NCBI RefSeq assembly: GCF_016907975.1
Contig: NZ_JAFBCY010000005.1
Coordinates: 1-64,000 of the forward strand
Direction of reading: 5' to 3'
Length of the DNA stretch: 64,000 nucleotides
Source: Methylopila capsulata
Lineage (GTDB): Bacteria > Pseudomonadota > Alphaproteobacteria > Rhizobiales > Methylopilaceae
The stretch's first letter is position 1; each line of letters starts with the position of its first letter. The notes under the pieces were generated by a model. It had not been told where the DNA came from and ran no database searches. It saw only the letters and a list, made by a program, of their open reading frames with translations. Shown piece after piece: positions 19,296 through 31,717 of this stretch. The position numbers and the translations under genes were made by a program.

Positions 19296-20024
19296 CTACT
19301 TCGGCGGGCGCGCTACGCCCTGGCGGTTGATGCGGAAAATTCGCGGATCGGGCTTGGCGGAGGTGTCCACGTTCGACAGGGCGACCGAAGTCTCCATGCC
19401 CTGCGCGTCCGTCACCGTCCATTGCTGAAGCTGGTAGTCCGCGCCGCCGAACATGAGCTGGAGCTGGGCCTTGCCGCCGATCGAGCGCTTCTCCTCGAGG
19501 ATCACGGAGACGAGTTCCGGCTCCTGGAACACGCCGAGCACGTTGGCGTCGCCGAGCAGATCGACCTTGCTCTGGAGCAGGAACCGCAAGGGCGTCTGGC
19601 TGAGGGGGTACATGTCCTGGGTGTTGAGCCGGCGGTTTCGGACCACCACCGAATTGCCGTCGGCGATGATTTCGAGCGGGCTCGGCTTGTCGTACTGGAA
19701 ACGGATCTTGCCCGGCCGGTCCATCCACAGCGTGCCGGTGGTGCGCTGACCGTCCGGACCGACCTGCACGAACTTCGCCGTCATCTGCTGCAGGGCGTTG
19801 AAATAGGTGTTCACGCGGGAGAGCGTCGCGCGCTGCGTCGGATCGAGCTTCGCCACAGGCACGCCGCGGTTCGCCGCCGCCAGCTGGGCGTCGGCGACGC
19901 CGGGCGGGGGCGAGACGTCCATCGGCGCCGCCTGCTGCTGGGCGAAGGCGGGGCCGGCGACAACGGCGCTGGCGAGGAAGGCTGCGGCGAGAAGGCGAGT
20001 CATCGGCGGAATGGGCCTCGTCAT
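19296..20024 (-). CDS. lolA: Outer-membrane lipoprotein carrier protein LolA
   Basis: A 242-residue periplasmic chaperone that carries lipoproteins from the LolCDE complex to the outer membrane. The signal peptide is MTRLLAAAFLASAVVAGPAFA, starting at the inner Met near 20003; the longer ATG at 20024 adds seven residues. The core has YFNALQQMTAKFVQVGPDGQ and GTLWMDRPGKIRFQYDKPSP, which match the LolA fold. An N-terminal linker rich in Gln and Pro precedes the domain. Confidence 0.87.
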   Translation of the reverse strand: MTRPIPPMTRLLAAAFLASAVVAGPAFAQQQAAPMDVSPPPGVADAQLAAANRGVPVAKLDPTQRATLSRVNTYFNALQQMTAKFVQVGPDGQRTTGTLWMDRPGKIRFQYDKPSPLEIIADGNSVVVRNRRLNTQDMYPLSQTPLRFLLQSKVDLLGDANVLGVFQEPELVSVILEEKRSIGGKAQLQLMFGGADYQLQQWTVTDAQGMETSVALSNVDTSAKPDPRIFRINRQGVARPPK

Positions 20025-20157
20025 GGGGGACGGCGCCCGGAGACTAGGGCGCGGCGGTCGATCGGTCGACGCTCACCTAGGGCGCGTTCGTGGCGTTTTG
20101 AGGTTTCGCGACGCGCCGCCCCCGGGCATCCTCCGCCGAAACGCGTGAGGAGACGGC

Positions 20158-20892
20158 ATGCTGCGGGGCCTGCGGATCGAGTGGAGCAAGGTCGAGGACC
20201 GCGGCGGTTACCCCTATGACATTCCCGCGATCGCGCAGATCGAGGAGCTCGACCTCAACGCGTCGGTCACGATCTTCGTCGGCGCGAACGGGTCCGGCAA
20301 GTCGACGCTGCTGGAGGCGATCGCGACGCAGCTCCGGTGCAACCCGGAGGGAGGCTCGCGCAACTTCGCGTTCTCGACAGAGAACACGCTGTCCCCGCTG
20401 CACCGGACGATCCGGCTGATCACCGGCGCGCCGGTCCACAAGGATGCATTCTTCTACCGCGCCGACACCTATTTCAACGTCGCGACCGAGATGCGGCGGC
20501 TGGACGGCGAGGCGTCGTTTGGACCGCCCGTCGTCAGCTCTTATGGCGGAACCGACCTTCACGACCTCTCGCACGGACAGGCCGTCATCCGGCTGCTGCG
20601 CCACCGGTTCTCGCCGCGCGGGATTTACGTCATGGATGAGCCGGAGGCTGCTCTCGCGCCCGAGACGCAGTTCGAAGCGATCGCCGCGATCGCCGACCTT
20701 ACCCGCCGCGGAGCGCAGTTCGTGCTTGCAACGCATTCGCCGCTGCTGATGGCGATGCCCGGCGCAACCCTCTACGAGCTCACCGAGCACGGCCTTGAGC
20801 GCCGCGCCTACCACGAGCTCGGCCACGTCCGGCTCTACAAACGCTTCCTCGCCGATCCCGCGAGCGTCCTGGCCCACCTGACGGAGGACTGA
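20158..20892 (+). CDS. Stand-alone AAA-family (ABC-type) ATPase
   Basis: A 244-residue ATPase with Walker A VGANGSGKSTLLEAIATQLR (about residues 41-60), a signature-like LSHGQAVIRLLRHRF, Walker B GIYVMDEPEAALAP and H-loop LATHSPLLMAM. It has no membrane or coiled-coil part, so it is not a transporter ATPase by itself and resembles small SMC/RecF-like or AAA_21 ATPases. Its role is unknown. It starts at ATG behind GAGGAG, is divergent from lolA and converges with ftsK, leaving a 7-base gap. Confidence 0.75.
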   Translation: MLRGLRIEWSKVEDRGGYPYDIPAIAQIEELDLNASVTIFVGANGSGKSTLLEAIATQLRCNPEGGSRNFAFSTENTLSPLHRTIRLITGAPVHKDAFFYRADTYFNVATEMRRLDGEASFGPPVVSSYGGTDLHDLSHGQAVIRLLRHRFSPRGIYVMDEPEAALAPETQFEAIAAIADLTRRGAQFVLATHSPLLMAMPGATLYELTEHGLERRAYHELGHVRLYKRFLADPASVLAHLTED

Positions 20893-20899
20893 CCGGCTC

Positions 20900-23512
<2,613 letters not shown>

Positions 23513-23814
23513 CTCAGGACGCCTCGGCCGCGCGGCCGGACATCCGACGCGACATGCCCCTGCGGGCGGCTCCGCCGCCCGCGATTTCGTCCTTGCAACG
23601 CACCTGCATGAACGACGCGACCCTTCTGAACGCTTGACCGACATGTGGCCGATCGTTTCTCAGATTCTTAGTCCGAGACGGTTAAGAGGGCCTTACCCCG
23701 CGCCGTCAGGCGGCGCCACGGCACCTCTCTCCCCCGCCGCTCTGGGGGTGGCGAACGCAAAAAGGCCCCGGCTTGCGCCGGGGCCTTCCGCTCGAACCTG
23801 GCTGACGCCGAGGA
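23513..23814. other. Gap between ftsK and amtB
   Basis: These 302 bases contain the ftsK promoter region on the minus strand and the amtB terminator at 23762-23787. The in-frame extension upstream of ftsK looks non-coding. I see no other gene or clear motif. Confidence 0.4.
23757..23787 (-). terminator. Rho-independent terminator of amtB
   Basis: On the minus strand AAGGCCCCGGC and its perfect complement (11-bp stem, four-base loop, 23762-23787) are followed by TTTTTGCG. It lies 28 bases past the amtB stop. Confidence 0.88.
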
Positions 23815-25161
23815 TCAGCTGCTGTGGTAGGCGCGCTCGCCGTGCGAGATGAGGTCGAGACCTTCGCGCTCCTCGTCGACCGTCACGCGGAGGCCGACCA
23901 GCACGTCCACGATCTTGAAGATGATGAAGCTGCCGATGCCGGTCCACAGGATGGTGACGCCGACGGCCTTGATCTGCGTGATGACCTGGCCGGCCATCGA
24001 GTAGTCGGCGACGCCGACGCCGCCGAGGGACGGGCTCACGACGATGCCGGTGCCGATCGCGCCGATGATGCCGCCCACGCCGTGGATGCCGAACACGTCC
24101 AGGCTGTCGTCGTAGCCGAGAGCGTTCTTCACCGCGGTGCAGAAGATGAAGCAGACGGTCGCGGCGACGGCGCCGAGAACCAGCGCGCCCATCGGGCCCG
24201 AGACGCCGGCGGCCGGGGTGACGGCCACGAGGCCGGCGACGATGCCCGACGCGAGGCCGAGCATGCTCGGCTTGCCCTTGGAGATCCACTCCACGAACAT
24301 CCAGGCGAGACCCGCCGCGGCGGTCGCGACGAAGGTGTTGAGCAGCGCCAGCGTGGTGACGCCGTTCGCTTCGAGGTTGGAGCCGGCGTTGAAGCCGAAC
24401 CAGCCGACCCACAGCAGACCGGCGCCGATGAGCGTCATCGGCAGGTTGTGCGGAGCGATGATGTCCTTGCCGTAGCCCGTGCGCTTGCCGAGGAGCAGCG
24501 CGCCCACGAGGGCCGCGACGCCGGAGTTGATGTGCACGACCGTGCCGCCGGCGAAGTCAAGCGCGCCCCAGCCGAAGATCATGCCGTTGGCCGACCACAC
24601 CATGTGCGCGACCGGGAAGTACACGAAGGTGCCCCACAGCGCGGCGAACAGCAGAGCCGCCGGGAACTTGATGCGCTCGGCGAAGCCGCCGATGATCAGG
24701 CCGGGCGTGATCGCGGCGAAGGTCATCTGGAAGCAGATGAACACGAACTCGGGGATCACGACGCCCTTGGTGAAGGTGGCCGAGGTGGAGTCCGGGGTCA
24801 CGCCCGAGAGGAAGACCTTGGAGAAGTCGCCGATGAAGGCGCCGCCGTCGCCGAAGGCGAGGCTGTAGCCGTAGACGACCCAGATGATCATCATCAGGCA
24901 GGCGATGGCCGAGACCTGCATCAGGACCGACAGCATGTTCTTGGCGCGGACGAGGCCGCCGTAGAACAGGGCCAAGCCCGGGATGGTCATGAGCAGGACG
25001 AGGACGGTGGAGACCATCATCCAGGTCGTGTCGCCCTTGTTGACCGTCGGCGCGACCTCGGCCGCCGGCGCGGCGGCGTCCTGCGCGTAGACCGCAGTCG
25101 CGAGCATCAGGCCGGCCGTCAAAGCCGGGGCTCCCCAGCGGAGCACGGAACTCAGTTTCAT
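23815..25161 (-). CDS. amtB: Ammonium transporter
   Basis: A 448-residue Amt/MEP/Rh-family ammonium channel with a signal peptide (ending VYAQ) and eleven predicted helices. The transport segments include WTMMVS-like first helix, FYGGLVRAKNMLSVLMQ, FVYFPVAHMVWS (first pore His) and IHGVGGIIGAIGTGI (second pore His). It is 52 bases downstream of glnK on the same strand, the classic glnK-amtB pair in which the GlnK trimer blocks the channel when nitrogen is plentiful. Confidence 0.97.
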   Translation of the reverse strand: MKLSSVLRWGAPALTAGLMLATAVYAQDAAAPAAEVAPTVNKGDTTWMMVSTVLVLLMTIPGLALFYGGLVRAKNMLSVLMQVSAIACLMMIIWVVYGYSLAFGDGGAFIGDFSKVFLSGVTPDSTSATFTKGVVIPEFVFICFQMTFAAITPGLIIGGFAERIKFPAALLFAALWGTFVYFPVAHMVWSANGMIFGWGALDFAGGTVVHINSGVAALVGALLLGKRTGYGKDIIAPHNLPMTLIGAGLLWVGWFGFNAGSNLEANGVTTLALLNTFVATAAAGLAWMFVEWISKGKPSMLGLASGIVAGLVAVTPAAGVSGPMGALVLGAVAATVCFIFCTAVKNALGYDDSLDVFGIHGVGGIIGAIGTGIVVSPSLGGVGVADYSMAGQVITQIKAVGVTILWTGIGSFIIFKIVDVLVGLRVTVDEEREGLDLISHGERAYHSS

Positions 25162-25213
25162 CGAGTGAACTCCCGAAGACGTCGGATAGGGTTGGGGCGT
25201 CGACCGCGGCTCG

Positions 25214-25798
<585 letters not shown>

Positions 25799-25867
25799 CT
25801 ATTTTTAGGCCGACAAATTAGGCGGCGACGTGGCGTCGCTTAGGAAATGAGCAGTCTGACCGCCGCT

Positions 25868-26731
25868 TTACGCGCCAGGCCTGCGCCGGCGGATCAACCC
25901 TTCCTGCGCGACCGAGGCCACGAGCTCGCCTGTTACCGTGTAGATCCGACCGCGCGTGAAGCCGCGGGCGCCGCCGGCGAAGGGGCTGTCCTGGGTGTAG
26001 AGCAGCCATTGGTCCGCCCGGAACGGCCGGTGGAACCAGAGCGCGTGATCAAGGCTCGCGGCCTGGATCTCGCCCGAGAACACCGAGCTGCCGTGCGCCA
26101 CGAGCGCGGTGTCCAGCAGGGTCATGTCGGAGGCGTAGGCGAGCACGCACTGGTGGATCGCTGGATCGTCCGGCAGCGCGCCTGTGGTCCGGATCCACAC
26201 GCTCTGGTACGGCGGACGCGGTTTGCCGTCGAGATAGCGCATCGGATCCACGTGCCGAAGCTCGATCGGCCGCTCGCGCTCGAAGTAGTTGCGGATCGCC
26301 TCCGGCATCGTGGGCATCAACTGCTCCTTGAGCGTGCGCTCGTCGGGCAGGTCTTCGGGCCGCGGGACCTCGGGCATGTCGAGCTGGTGCTCGTAGCCCT
26401 CCTCGTCGAGGTGGTAGGAGGCGGACATCGAGAAGATCGCCTCGCCGTGCTGGATCGCCACCACGCGGCGCGTGACGAAGCTGCGGCCGTCGCGGATCGG
26501 GTCGACCTCGTAGATGATCGGCGTCTTGGGATCGCCCGGGCGCATGAAATAGCCGTGGAGCGAGTGCGGCGGCCGGCCGTCGACCGTGCGGGTCGCCGCC
26601 ACCAGCGCCTGGCCCACGACCTGGCCGCCGAACACCCGCTGCCAGCCGGTCTGTGGGCTCAGGCCGCGGAACAGGTTTTTCTCAAGCGGCTCGAGGTCGA
26701 GAATCTTCAGTAGATCGGCGACGGCGGACAT
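25868..26731 (-). CDS. tesB: Acyl-CoA thioesterase II
   Basis: A 287-residue acyl-CoA thioesterase with two hot-dog domains. LLKILDLEPLEKNLFRGLSP is the typical N-terminus; FGGQVVGQALVAATRTV and LHGYFMRPGDPKTPIIYEVD are in domain one; the catalytic Asp is in domain two around ASLDHALWFHRPFRADQWLL. It releases free fatty acid from acyl-CoA; the physiological role is often in fatty-acid or PHB metabolism. Single gene, leftward. Confidence 0.95.
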   Translation of the reverse strand: MSAVADLLKILDLEPLEKNLFRGLSPQTGWQRVFGGQVVGQALVAATRTVDGRPPHSLHGYFMRPGDPKTPIIYEVDPIRDGRSFVTRRVVAIQHGEAIFSMSASYHLDEEGYEHQLDMPEVPRPEDLPDERTLKEQLMPTMPEAIRNYFERERPIELRHVDPMRYLDGKPRPPYQSVWIRTTGALPDDPAIHQCVLAYASDMTLLDTALVAHGSSVFSGEIQAASLDHALWFHRPFRADQWLLYTQDSPFAGGARGFTRGRIYTVTGELVASVAQEGLIRRRRPGA

Positions 26732-26871
26732 GCGGATTTCCTGACTCGTGCGTTGTGCGAGGATGGACGCGGCGCGTCCCGCGTCAAGGCGTCGCCGCGA
26801 GTGATCCGGCCGACGTCCCGGCGCGAACGAAGCCAGGCGCGGCCTTAAAGGCGCGCGCGGAGGATCCGCCG

Positions 26872-27054
26872 ATGCTGTTCGCCATCCTGATGACCATCTG
26901 CCGCGCGAACGATCCGAGCGCCTGCCATGAGGAGCGCGTCGAGTTCGAAGGTCCGGCGATGGGCTGCATCGTCAGCGCCCAGCCGGTCGTCGTCGATTGG
27001 ACCGACCGTCATCCCGAGTGGACGGTGAAATCCTGGAAATGCCGGCCGCGCTAG
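26872..27054 (+). CDS. 60-residue Cys-containing protein of unknown function
   Basis: A short gene with a GGAGG ribosome site 8 bases upstream of the ATG. The product MLFAILMTICRANDPSACHE continues with four Cys in all (residues 10, 18, 33 and 57) and a conserved-looking end WTVKSWKCRPR. It may be exported or membrane-associated through its hydrophobic start. The pattern (ICRANDPSACHEE, then GCIVSAQPVV) resembles small periplasmic proteins of alphaproteobacteria with no known role. It lies 19 bases before the monooxygenase gene. Confidence 0.6.
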   Translation: MLFAILMTICRANDPSACHEERVEFEGPAMGCIVSAQPVVVDWTDRHPEWTVKSWKCRPR

Positions 27055-27073
27055 GCCGTGCTATCACACGCCC

Positions 27074-28255
27074 ATGACCGATCCCGCTGCGTCCTCCGCT
27101 CCTCTCGACGTCGCCGTCGCCGGCGCCGGCGCCGCGGGTCTCGCGCTCGCCGTGGCGCTGAAGCAGGCGCTCGGGCCGGGCCTCAGGATCACGGCGTTCG
27201 ACCCCGCTCTCGGGCGCGATCCGCGCGACGACGGTCGCGCCTCCATGCTCGCGGCCGACGTCAGGCGTTTTCTCGTTGATCTCGGCGGCTGGCCGGAGGA
27301 GGCCTCCCCGGTCGCAGGGCTCCGGATCACCGACAGCCGGCTCGACGACGTTCTCCGCCCGATCTTTCTTGAGCTCGGGGCCGAGGTCGCGGGCGAGCCT
27401 TTCGCCCATATGGCGTCCGACGCCGACCTCAGGGGAGCGCTGCGCGCGCGGGCCGAGGCGCTCGGCGTCGGTCTGGCCGCGGACAGCGTGGTCGGGCATC
27501 GGCCCGCGGGCGGGGGTCTGGCGCTCTCGCTGGCCTCGGGGGCGGAGACGACGGCGCGCCTCCTGGTCGCCGCCGACGGCGCGCGGTCGAGCGTGCGGGA
27601 GCGCGCGAAGATCGCGACCCACGTGATAGCCTACGACCAGATCGCGCTGACGGCGACGCTCGCCCACGAGCGGCCGCACGGCGGGATCGCGACCCAGCAC
27701 TTCCTGCCCGGCGGCCCGTTCGCGATGCTGCCGTTGGCCGGGAACCGATCGGCGCTGGTCTGGAGCGAAAAGCGATCGGCCGCCGAGGCGGTGATCGCCT
27801 CCGACGACGACGCGTTCCTGGCCGAGGTCGAGCGCCGCGCCGGACCGGAGTTCGGCGCGATCACGCTGGCTGGGCGCCGCGGCTTCTTCCCGCTGCGGCT
27901 GCTGCTCGCCCGAAGCTTCATGGGAGATCGGGTCGCGCTCGTCGCCGACGCCGGCCACGTGGTGCATCCCCTCGCCGGCCAGGGGCTGAACGTCGGCTTC
28001 CGCGACGTGATGGCGCTCGCGCGCGTCGTGGCGGCGGCGGCCCGTTCGGGCGAGGACTGGGGCGCCCCGCAGACGCTCGACCGCTACGAGCGGGCCCGAC
28101 GGTTCGACGTCGCGGCGCTCGGCGCGGCGACCGACGGGCTCTATCGGCTGTTCCGCGCCGACGCGGCGCGGCTTGCGCGCGACGTCGGCATGGGGCTCGT
28201 CGACCGAACGCCGGCGCTCAAGCGCAAGATCGTCGAGATCGCGGCCGGCGGGTGA
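27074..28255 (+). CDS. UbiH/UbiF-type FAD-dependent monooxygenase
   Basis: A 393-residue flavoprotein hydroxylase of the ubiquinone-biosynthesis family. VAVAGAGAAGLALAVALKQA at residues 13-32 binds FAD ADP-moiety; VAADGARSSVRERAKI is the DG motif; VALVADAGHVVHPLAGQGLN, then VGFRDVMALARV, is the second FAD motif. Alphaproteobacterial members (UbiL, UbiH, UbiM) hydroxylate one or more ring positions; which one this is cannot be told from the sequence alone. Confidence 0.88.
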   Translation: MTDPAASSAPLDVAVAGAGAAGLALAVALKQALGPGLRITAFDPALGRDPRDDGRASMLAADVRRFLVDLGGWPEEASPVAGLRITDSRLDDVLRPIFLELGAEVAGEPFAHMASDADLRGALRARAEALGVGLAADSVVGHRPAGGGLALSLASGAETTARLLVAADGARSSVRERAKIATHVIAYDQIALTATLAHERPHGGIATQHFLPGGPFAMLPLAGNRSALVWSEKRSAAEAVIASDDDAFLAEVERRAGPEFGAITLAGRRGFFPLRLLLARSFMGDRVALVADAGHVVHPLAGQGLNVGFRDVMALARVVAAAARSGEDWGAPQTLDRYERARRFDVAALGAATDGLYRLFRADAARLARDVGMGLVDRTPALKRKIVEIAAGG

Positions 28256-28264
28256 GCGCCGACC

Positions 28265-28471
28265 TCAATCCTCGATCGGGCGGGCCTCGTCGGGCAGCAT
28301 GATCGGGATGCCGTCGCGGATCGGGTAGGCGAGCTTCGCGGGCTTCGAGATCAGCTCCTGCCGCGCCGCGTCGTAGGTCAGCGTCGCCTTGGTGAGCGGG
28401 CAGACCAGGATCTCGAGCAGCTTCGGGTCGACGCCGCTGGCGCGGGTCGGGAGATCGGTCGCGTCTGTCAT
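28265..28471 (-). CDS. Trm112 family protein
   Basis: A 68-residue protein with a Trm112/YcaR core: [20 protein letters not shown], then [19 protein letters not shown]. In eukaryotes and archaea Trm112 activates methyltransferases; the bacterial role is unclear. Only one Cys of the usual zinc set is present (Cys24), so it probably does not bind zinc in the eukaryotic way. Its ATGA overlap with the Lon-domain gene shows translational coupling. Confidence 0.88.
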   Translation of the reverse strand: MTDATDLPTRASGVDPKLLEILVCPLTKATLTYDAARQELISKPAKLAYPIRDGIPIMLPDEARPIED

Positions 28472-29139
28472 TGCAGGGAGGAACTCGCGTCGCCGCGCGC
28501 GCGGGCCAGCTCCATCTCCGTGACGGCGACCAGGATCTCAGCGCGCGATTTGAGATCCGGAGCTTCGAGCAGCGCCTGCTTCTCGCGGGCGCCGAAGGGG
28601 CTCATCATGGCAAGCGCGTTCACGAGCGCCTCGTTGGGCGCGCGGCGGATGCCGTCCCAGTCCGCCTCGAGGTCGTTGGCGGCGAGATAATCCTTGAGCG
28701 TCTTGAGCAGCGCCTCGCGGTCGACGTCGTCCTGGCCCTCGCCGGGGGCGAGATCGAGCGCGAACTCCTCGAACGCGACGCGCGCCTGCCGGTACGGCGT
28801 GGCGGCCGTCAGCTCCTCGGCGAGCTCGAAGCGGGCGACGCCGGTCAGGGTGACGAGGTAGCGGCCGTCCCCGGTCTCTGCGAAGGCCGTCAGGCGCCCC
28901 GCGCAGCCGACGCGCACGAGAGCCGGCCGCTCTTCGTCGTCGGAGGCTTCCGGCGTCGGCTGGATCAGCCCGATCAGGCGATGGGACCGGATCGAATCCT
29001 CGACCATCGCGAGATAGCGCGGCTCGAAGATGTTGAGCGGCATCTCTCCCCGCGGGAGCAGCAGCGCGGCGCGCAGCGGGAACAGCGGGAGAACGTCCGG
29101 AAGCTCGTCGAGCTTATGGTAGATGACGTTGGAGGCCAT
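28468..29139 (-). CDS. Lon protease substrate-binding domain protein
   Basis: A 223-residue protein made only of the N-terminal (LON) substrate-binding domain: [20 protein letters not shown], then [14 protein letters not shown] and [13 protein letters not shown]. The ATPase and peptidase parts of Lon are absent, so it is a stand-alone domain. It lies between ybbN (11-base gap) and the Trm112 gene, an order kept in many alphaproteobacteria; the function is not established. Confidence 0.88.
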   Translation of the reverse strand: MASNVIYHKLDELPDVLPLFPLRAALLLPRGEMPLNIFEPRYLAMVEDSIRSHRLIGLIQPTPEASDDEERPALVRVGCAGRLTAFAETGDGRYLVTLTGVARFELAEELTAATPYRQARVAFEEFALDLAPGEGQDDVDREALLKTLKDYLAANDLEADWDGIRRAPNEALVNALAMMSPFGAREKQALLEAPDLKSRAEILVAVTEMELARARGDASSSLQ

Positions 29140-29150
29140 CCGTCACCCTC

Positions 29151-30065
29151 TCACGAGAACAGCAGCGAGGACAGGCGCTTTCGACCCGCGATCGTGTGCT
29201 CGTCCTTCGGACCCCACGCCTCGAACAGAGACACCAGCTCCTTGCGGGCGCCGTCCTCGTTCCACGAGCGGTCGCGCTTGACGATCTCGAGCAGATGGCC
29301 GAGCGCCTCCTTGCGCAGACCAGCGGCCGCGAGCCCGACGGCAAGATCGAAGCGCGCCTGGTGGTCGGCCGGGTCCGCCGCGACCTTGGCCTCGAGCGGG
29401 GCGAGGTCGCCCACGGCCGCAGCTTTCTCGGCGAGCTCGATCTGCGCCCGCGCCGCCGCGATCGCGGGGTCGGCCGCCTTCGCCTCGGGGGCGGCGTCGA
29501 GCGTCGCCTTCGCGGCGGCGAGGTCGCCCTGGGCGATGAGCGCGCGGGCGAGGCCGCCGATCGCCGCGACCTCCTCCGGCTCCTCCGCGAGGATGTCGGC
29601 GAAGATCGCCGCGGCGGTGACAGCGTCGCCGGCCTCCAGCGCCGCCTCGGCGTCCGCCAGGACCTCGGCGATCCCGCCGCCGCCGACCGGCTCGCCCAGC
29701 AAGCGCTCCACGAAGGCCTGAACCTGCGCCTCCGGCAGCGCGCCCATGAAGCCGTCGACCGGCTGGCCGCGGGTGAAGGCGAACACCGCCGGGATCGACT
29801 GCACGCCGAGCTGGCCCGCGATCTCCGGATACTGGTCGATGTTCATCTTGGCGAGCTTCACCTTGCCGCCCGCCGCCTTGACCACTTTTTCGAGCACGGG
29901 GGTCAGCTGCTTGCAAGGGCCGCACCAGGGCGCCCAGAAGTCGACCAGCACCGGGACGGACTGAGACGCCTGCACCACGTCGGCCATGAAGGTCCGGGTC
30001 GTGGTCTCGACGATGAGGCCGTCGGCGGCTCCGGCGGGGGGCGTGGCGCCATCGGCGAGCGTCAT
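29151..30065 (-). CDS. ybbN: Thioredoxin-fold co-chaperone YbbN (CnoX-like)
   Basis: A 304-residue protein with an N-terminal thioredoxin domain (residues 18-125; VDFWAPWCGPCKQLTPVLEK keeps both cysteines, unlike the E. coli protein) followed by tetratricopeptide-like helices, for example ARFDLAVGLAAAGLRKEALG. In E. coli CnoX protects substrates and hands them to GroEL or DnaK. The start at 30065 gives MTLADGATPPAGA. It is the first gene of the ybbN, Lon-domain, Trm112 run. Confidence 0.92.
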   Translation of the reverse strand: MTLADGATPPAGAADGLIVETTTRTFMADVVQASQSVPVLVDFWAPWCGPCKQLTPVLEKVVKAAGGKVKLAKMNIDQYPEIAGQLGVQSIPAVFAFTRGQPVDGFMGALPEAQVQAFVERLLGEPVGGGGIAEVLADAEAALEAGDAVTAAAIFADILAEEPEEVAAIGGLARALIAQGDLAAAKATLDAAPEAKAADPAIAAARAQIELAEKAAAVGDLAPLEAKVAADPADHQARFDLAVGLAAAGLRKEALGHLLEIVKRDRSWNEDGARKELVSLFEAWGPKDEHTIAGRKRLSSLLFS

Positions 30066-30269
30066 GCGCGGTCTCCTGATGAGGGCGGCGGACGCAGCGA
30101 TCCGCAGCTTTCGTTGGCGAGACAGATGGGGGAACCGGAGCGCGAATGCAAATGGGCCGGGCCGGACCTCGAGGGCAGTTGGTCGCGGAGCGCGGGGTGG
30201 CAACCGCCCCCCGTTCCGAGGCATTGTGAGCGCGCGCCCCCACACGATCCGCAAAGGACACCGCCGCCC

Positions 30270-31553
30270 ATGACCGACACGTCCCTGGCTGACACTCCAA
30301 AGGCCCGCCGCAAGGTCGTCGTGGTGGGCGCGGGCTTCGCGGGCCTCTCCGTGGCCCGGGGCCTCGCCAAGGCGGACGTCGACGTGACCGTGCTCGACCG
30401 GCACAACTACCACTGCTTCCAGCCGCTGCTCTACCAGGTCGCGACCGCCGAGCTGTCCCCGGCCGACATCGCCTGGCCGATCCGGCACGTGCTGAAGTAC
30501 CAGGCCAACGCCAAGGTGCTGCTGGCGAACGTCACCGGCGTCGACGTCGCGAACAAGCGCGTCGTCGCCGACACGGTCACCGTGCCCTACGACGAGCTGG
30601 TGCTCGCCACCGGCGCCACGCACTCCTATTTCGGCCGCGACGAATGGGCGGCGGTCGCGCCGGGCCTGAAGCGGATCGAGGACGCCACCGTCATCCGCCG
30701 CAAGCTGCTGATCGCGTTCGAGCGGGCCGAACTCGCCGACGACCCGGCGGTGCGCGAGCAGCTGCTGACCTTCGCGATCGTCGGCGCCGGCCCGACCGGC
30801 GTCGAGATGGCGGGCGCCATCGTCGAGGTCGCGAAGCACGTCATGCCGTCGGACTTCCGCCGCATCGACCCGCGCACCGCCCGCGTCATCCTGATCGAGG
30901 CCGGACCGCGCGTGCTGCCGGCCTTCCCGGAGGCGCTGTCGGCCTACACCCAGGCGTCGCTGGAGCGGATGGGCGTGGACGTGCGGGTGAACACGAGGGT
31001 GACGAACTGCGACGCCACGGGCGTCGACCTGGAAGGCGGCCGGCTGGACGCCGCGACCATCATCTGGGCCGCGGGCGTCGTGGCCTCGCCCGCCGGCGAA
31101 TGGATCGCCGCGGGGCGCGACCGCGCCGGGCGGGTGCAGGTGGAGAAGGATCTCTCCGTCCCCGGCCATCCCGAAATCTTCGTCATCGGCGACACCTCCG
31201 CCGTATCCCGCGAGGACGGATCGCCAGTGCCGGGCGTCGCGCCGGCGGCGAAGCAGATGGGCGTCTACGTGGCGGACGTCATCGCCTCGCGGGCGCGCGA
31301 CGCCGTGCCGCCGCCGCCCTTCCGCTACAAGCACCAGGGCGACCTCGCGACCATCGGGCGGAAGTCGGCGGTGGTGAAGCTGCCCTACATGAACCTGACA
31401 GGCTTCGTGGCCTGGCTGTTCTGGTCCGTCATCCACGTGTTCTTCCTGATCGGCGTGCGCCACCGCATCGCCGTCGCCTTCAAGTGGGTCTGGGACTTCA
31501 TGACCTTCCAGCGCGGCGCGCGGCTGATCACCGACCAGAAGGACCAGATTTGA
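30270..31553 (+). CDS. ndh: Type II NADH:quinone oxidoreductase (NAD(P)/FAD protein)
   Basis: A 427-residue pyridine nucleotide-disulfide oxidoreductase of the NDH-2 group. KVVVVGAGFAGLSVARGLAK at residues 15-34 binds FAD; FAIVGAGPTGVEMAGAIVEV binds NADH; HPEIFVIGDTSAV near residue 304 is the second FAD motif. The C-terminal amphipathic and hydrophobic end (NLTGFVAWLFWSVIHVFFLI) is the membrane anchor typical of NDH-2. It would feed electrons to quinone without pumping protons. It is divergent from ybbN. Confidence 0.85.
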   Translation: MTDTSLADTPKARRKVVVVGAGFAGLSVARGLAKADVDVTVLDRHNYHCFQPLLYQVATAELSPADIAWPIRHVLKYQANAKVLLANVTGVDVANKRVVADTVTVPYDELVLATGATHSYFGRDEWAAVAPGLKRIEDATVIRRKLLIAFERAELADDPAVREQLLTFAIVGAGPTGVEMAGAIVEVAKHVMPSDFRRIDPRTARVILIEAGPRVLPAFPEALSAYTQASLERMGVDVRVNTRVTNCDATGVDLEGGRLDAATIIWAAGVVASPAGEWIAAGRDRAGRVQVEKDLSVPGHPEIFVIGDTSAVSREDGSPVPGVAPAAKQMGVYVADVIASRARDAVPPPPFRYKHQGDLATIGRKSAVVKLPYMNLTGFVAWLFWSVIHVFFLIGVRHRIAVAFKWVWDFMTFQRGARLITDQKDQI

Positions 31554-31630
31554 CCGGAGACCGCGCCACGCGCGGAACCGAGTCCTAGGCCCCGGAGTTT
31601 GTTCGTCGCACACACAGGGAGGCGACGACC

Positions 31631-31714
31631 ATGATGAAGGGTGGACTGCTTTGGCTGATCGGCATTCCGTTGCCGATCATTCTCATCCTCTGGTTCCTCG
31701 GCTACCTCAGCTGA
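31631..31714 (+). CDS. 27-residue hydrophobic peptide
   Basis: A very short gene with a strong GGGAGG ribosome site and its own terminator. It encodes MMKGGLLWLIGIPLPIILIL and then WFLGYLS: one membrane helix with a Lys near the start. It lies 77 bases after ndh and may be read from that transcript. The product is like other tiny one-helix membrane proteins of alphaproteobacteria (a GIPLPI-type helix); its function is unknown. Confidence 0.6.
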   Translation: MMKGGLLWLIGIPLPIILILWFLGYLS

Positions 31715-31717
31715 TCA

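Noticed and set aside
23513-23644. N-terminal extension of FtsK to an in-frame start at 23644
   Set aside because: The added 44 residues are basic and Cys/Pro-rich, unlike FtsK starts. The first helix starts sensibly from the Met at 23512.
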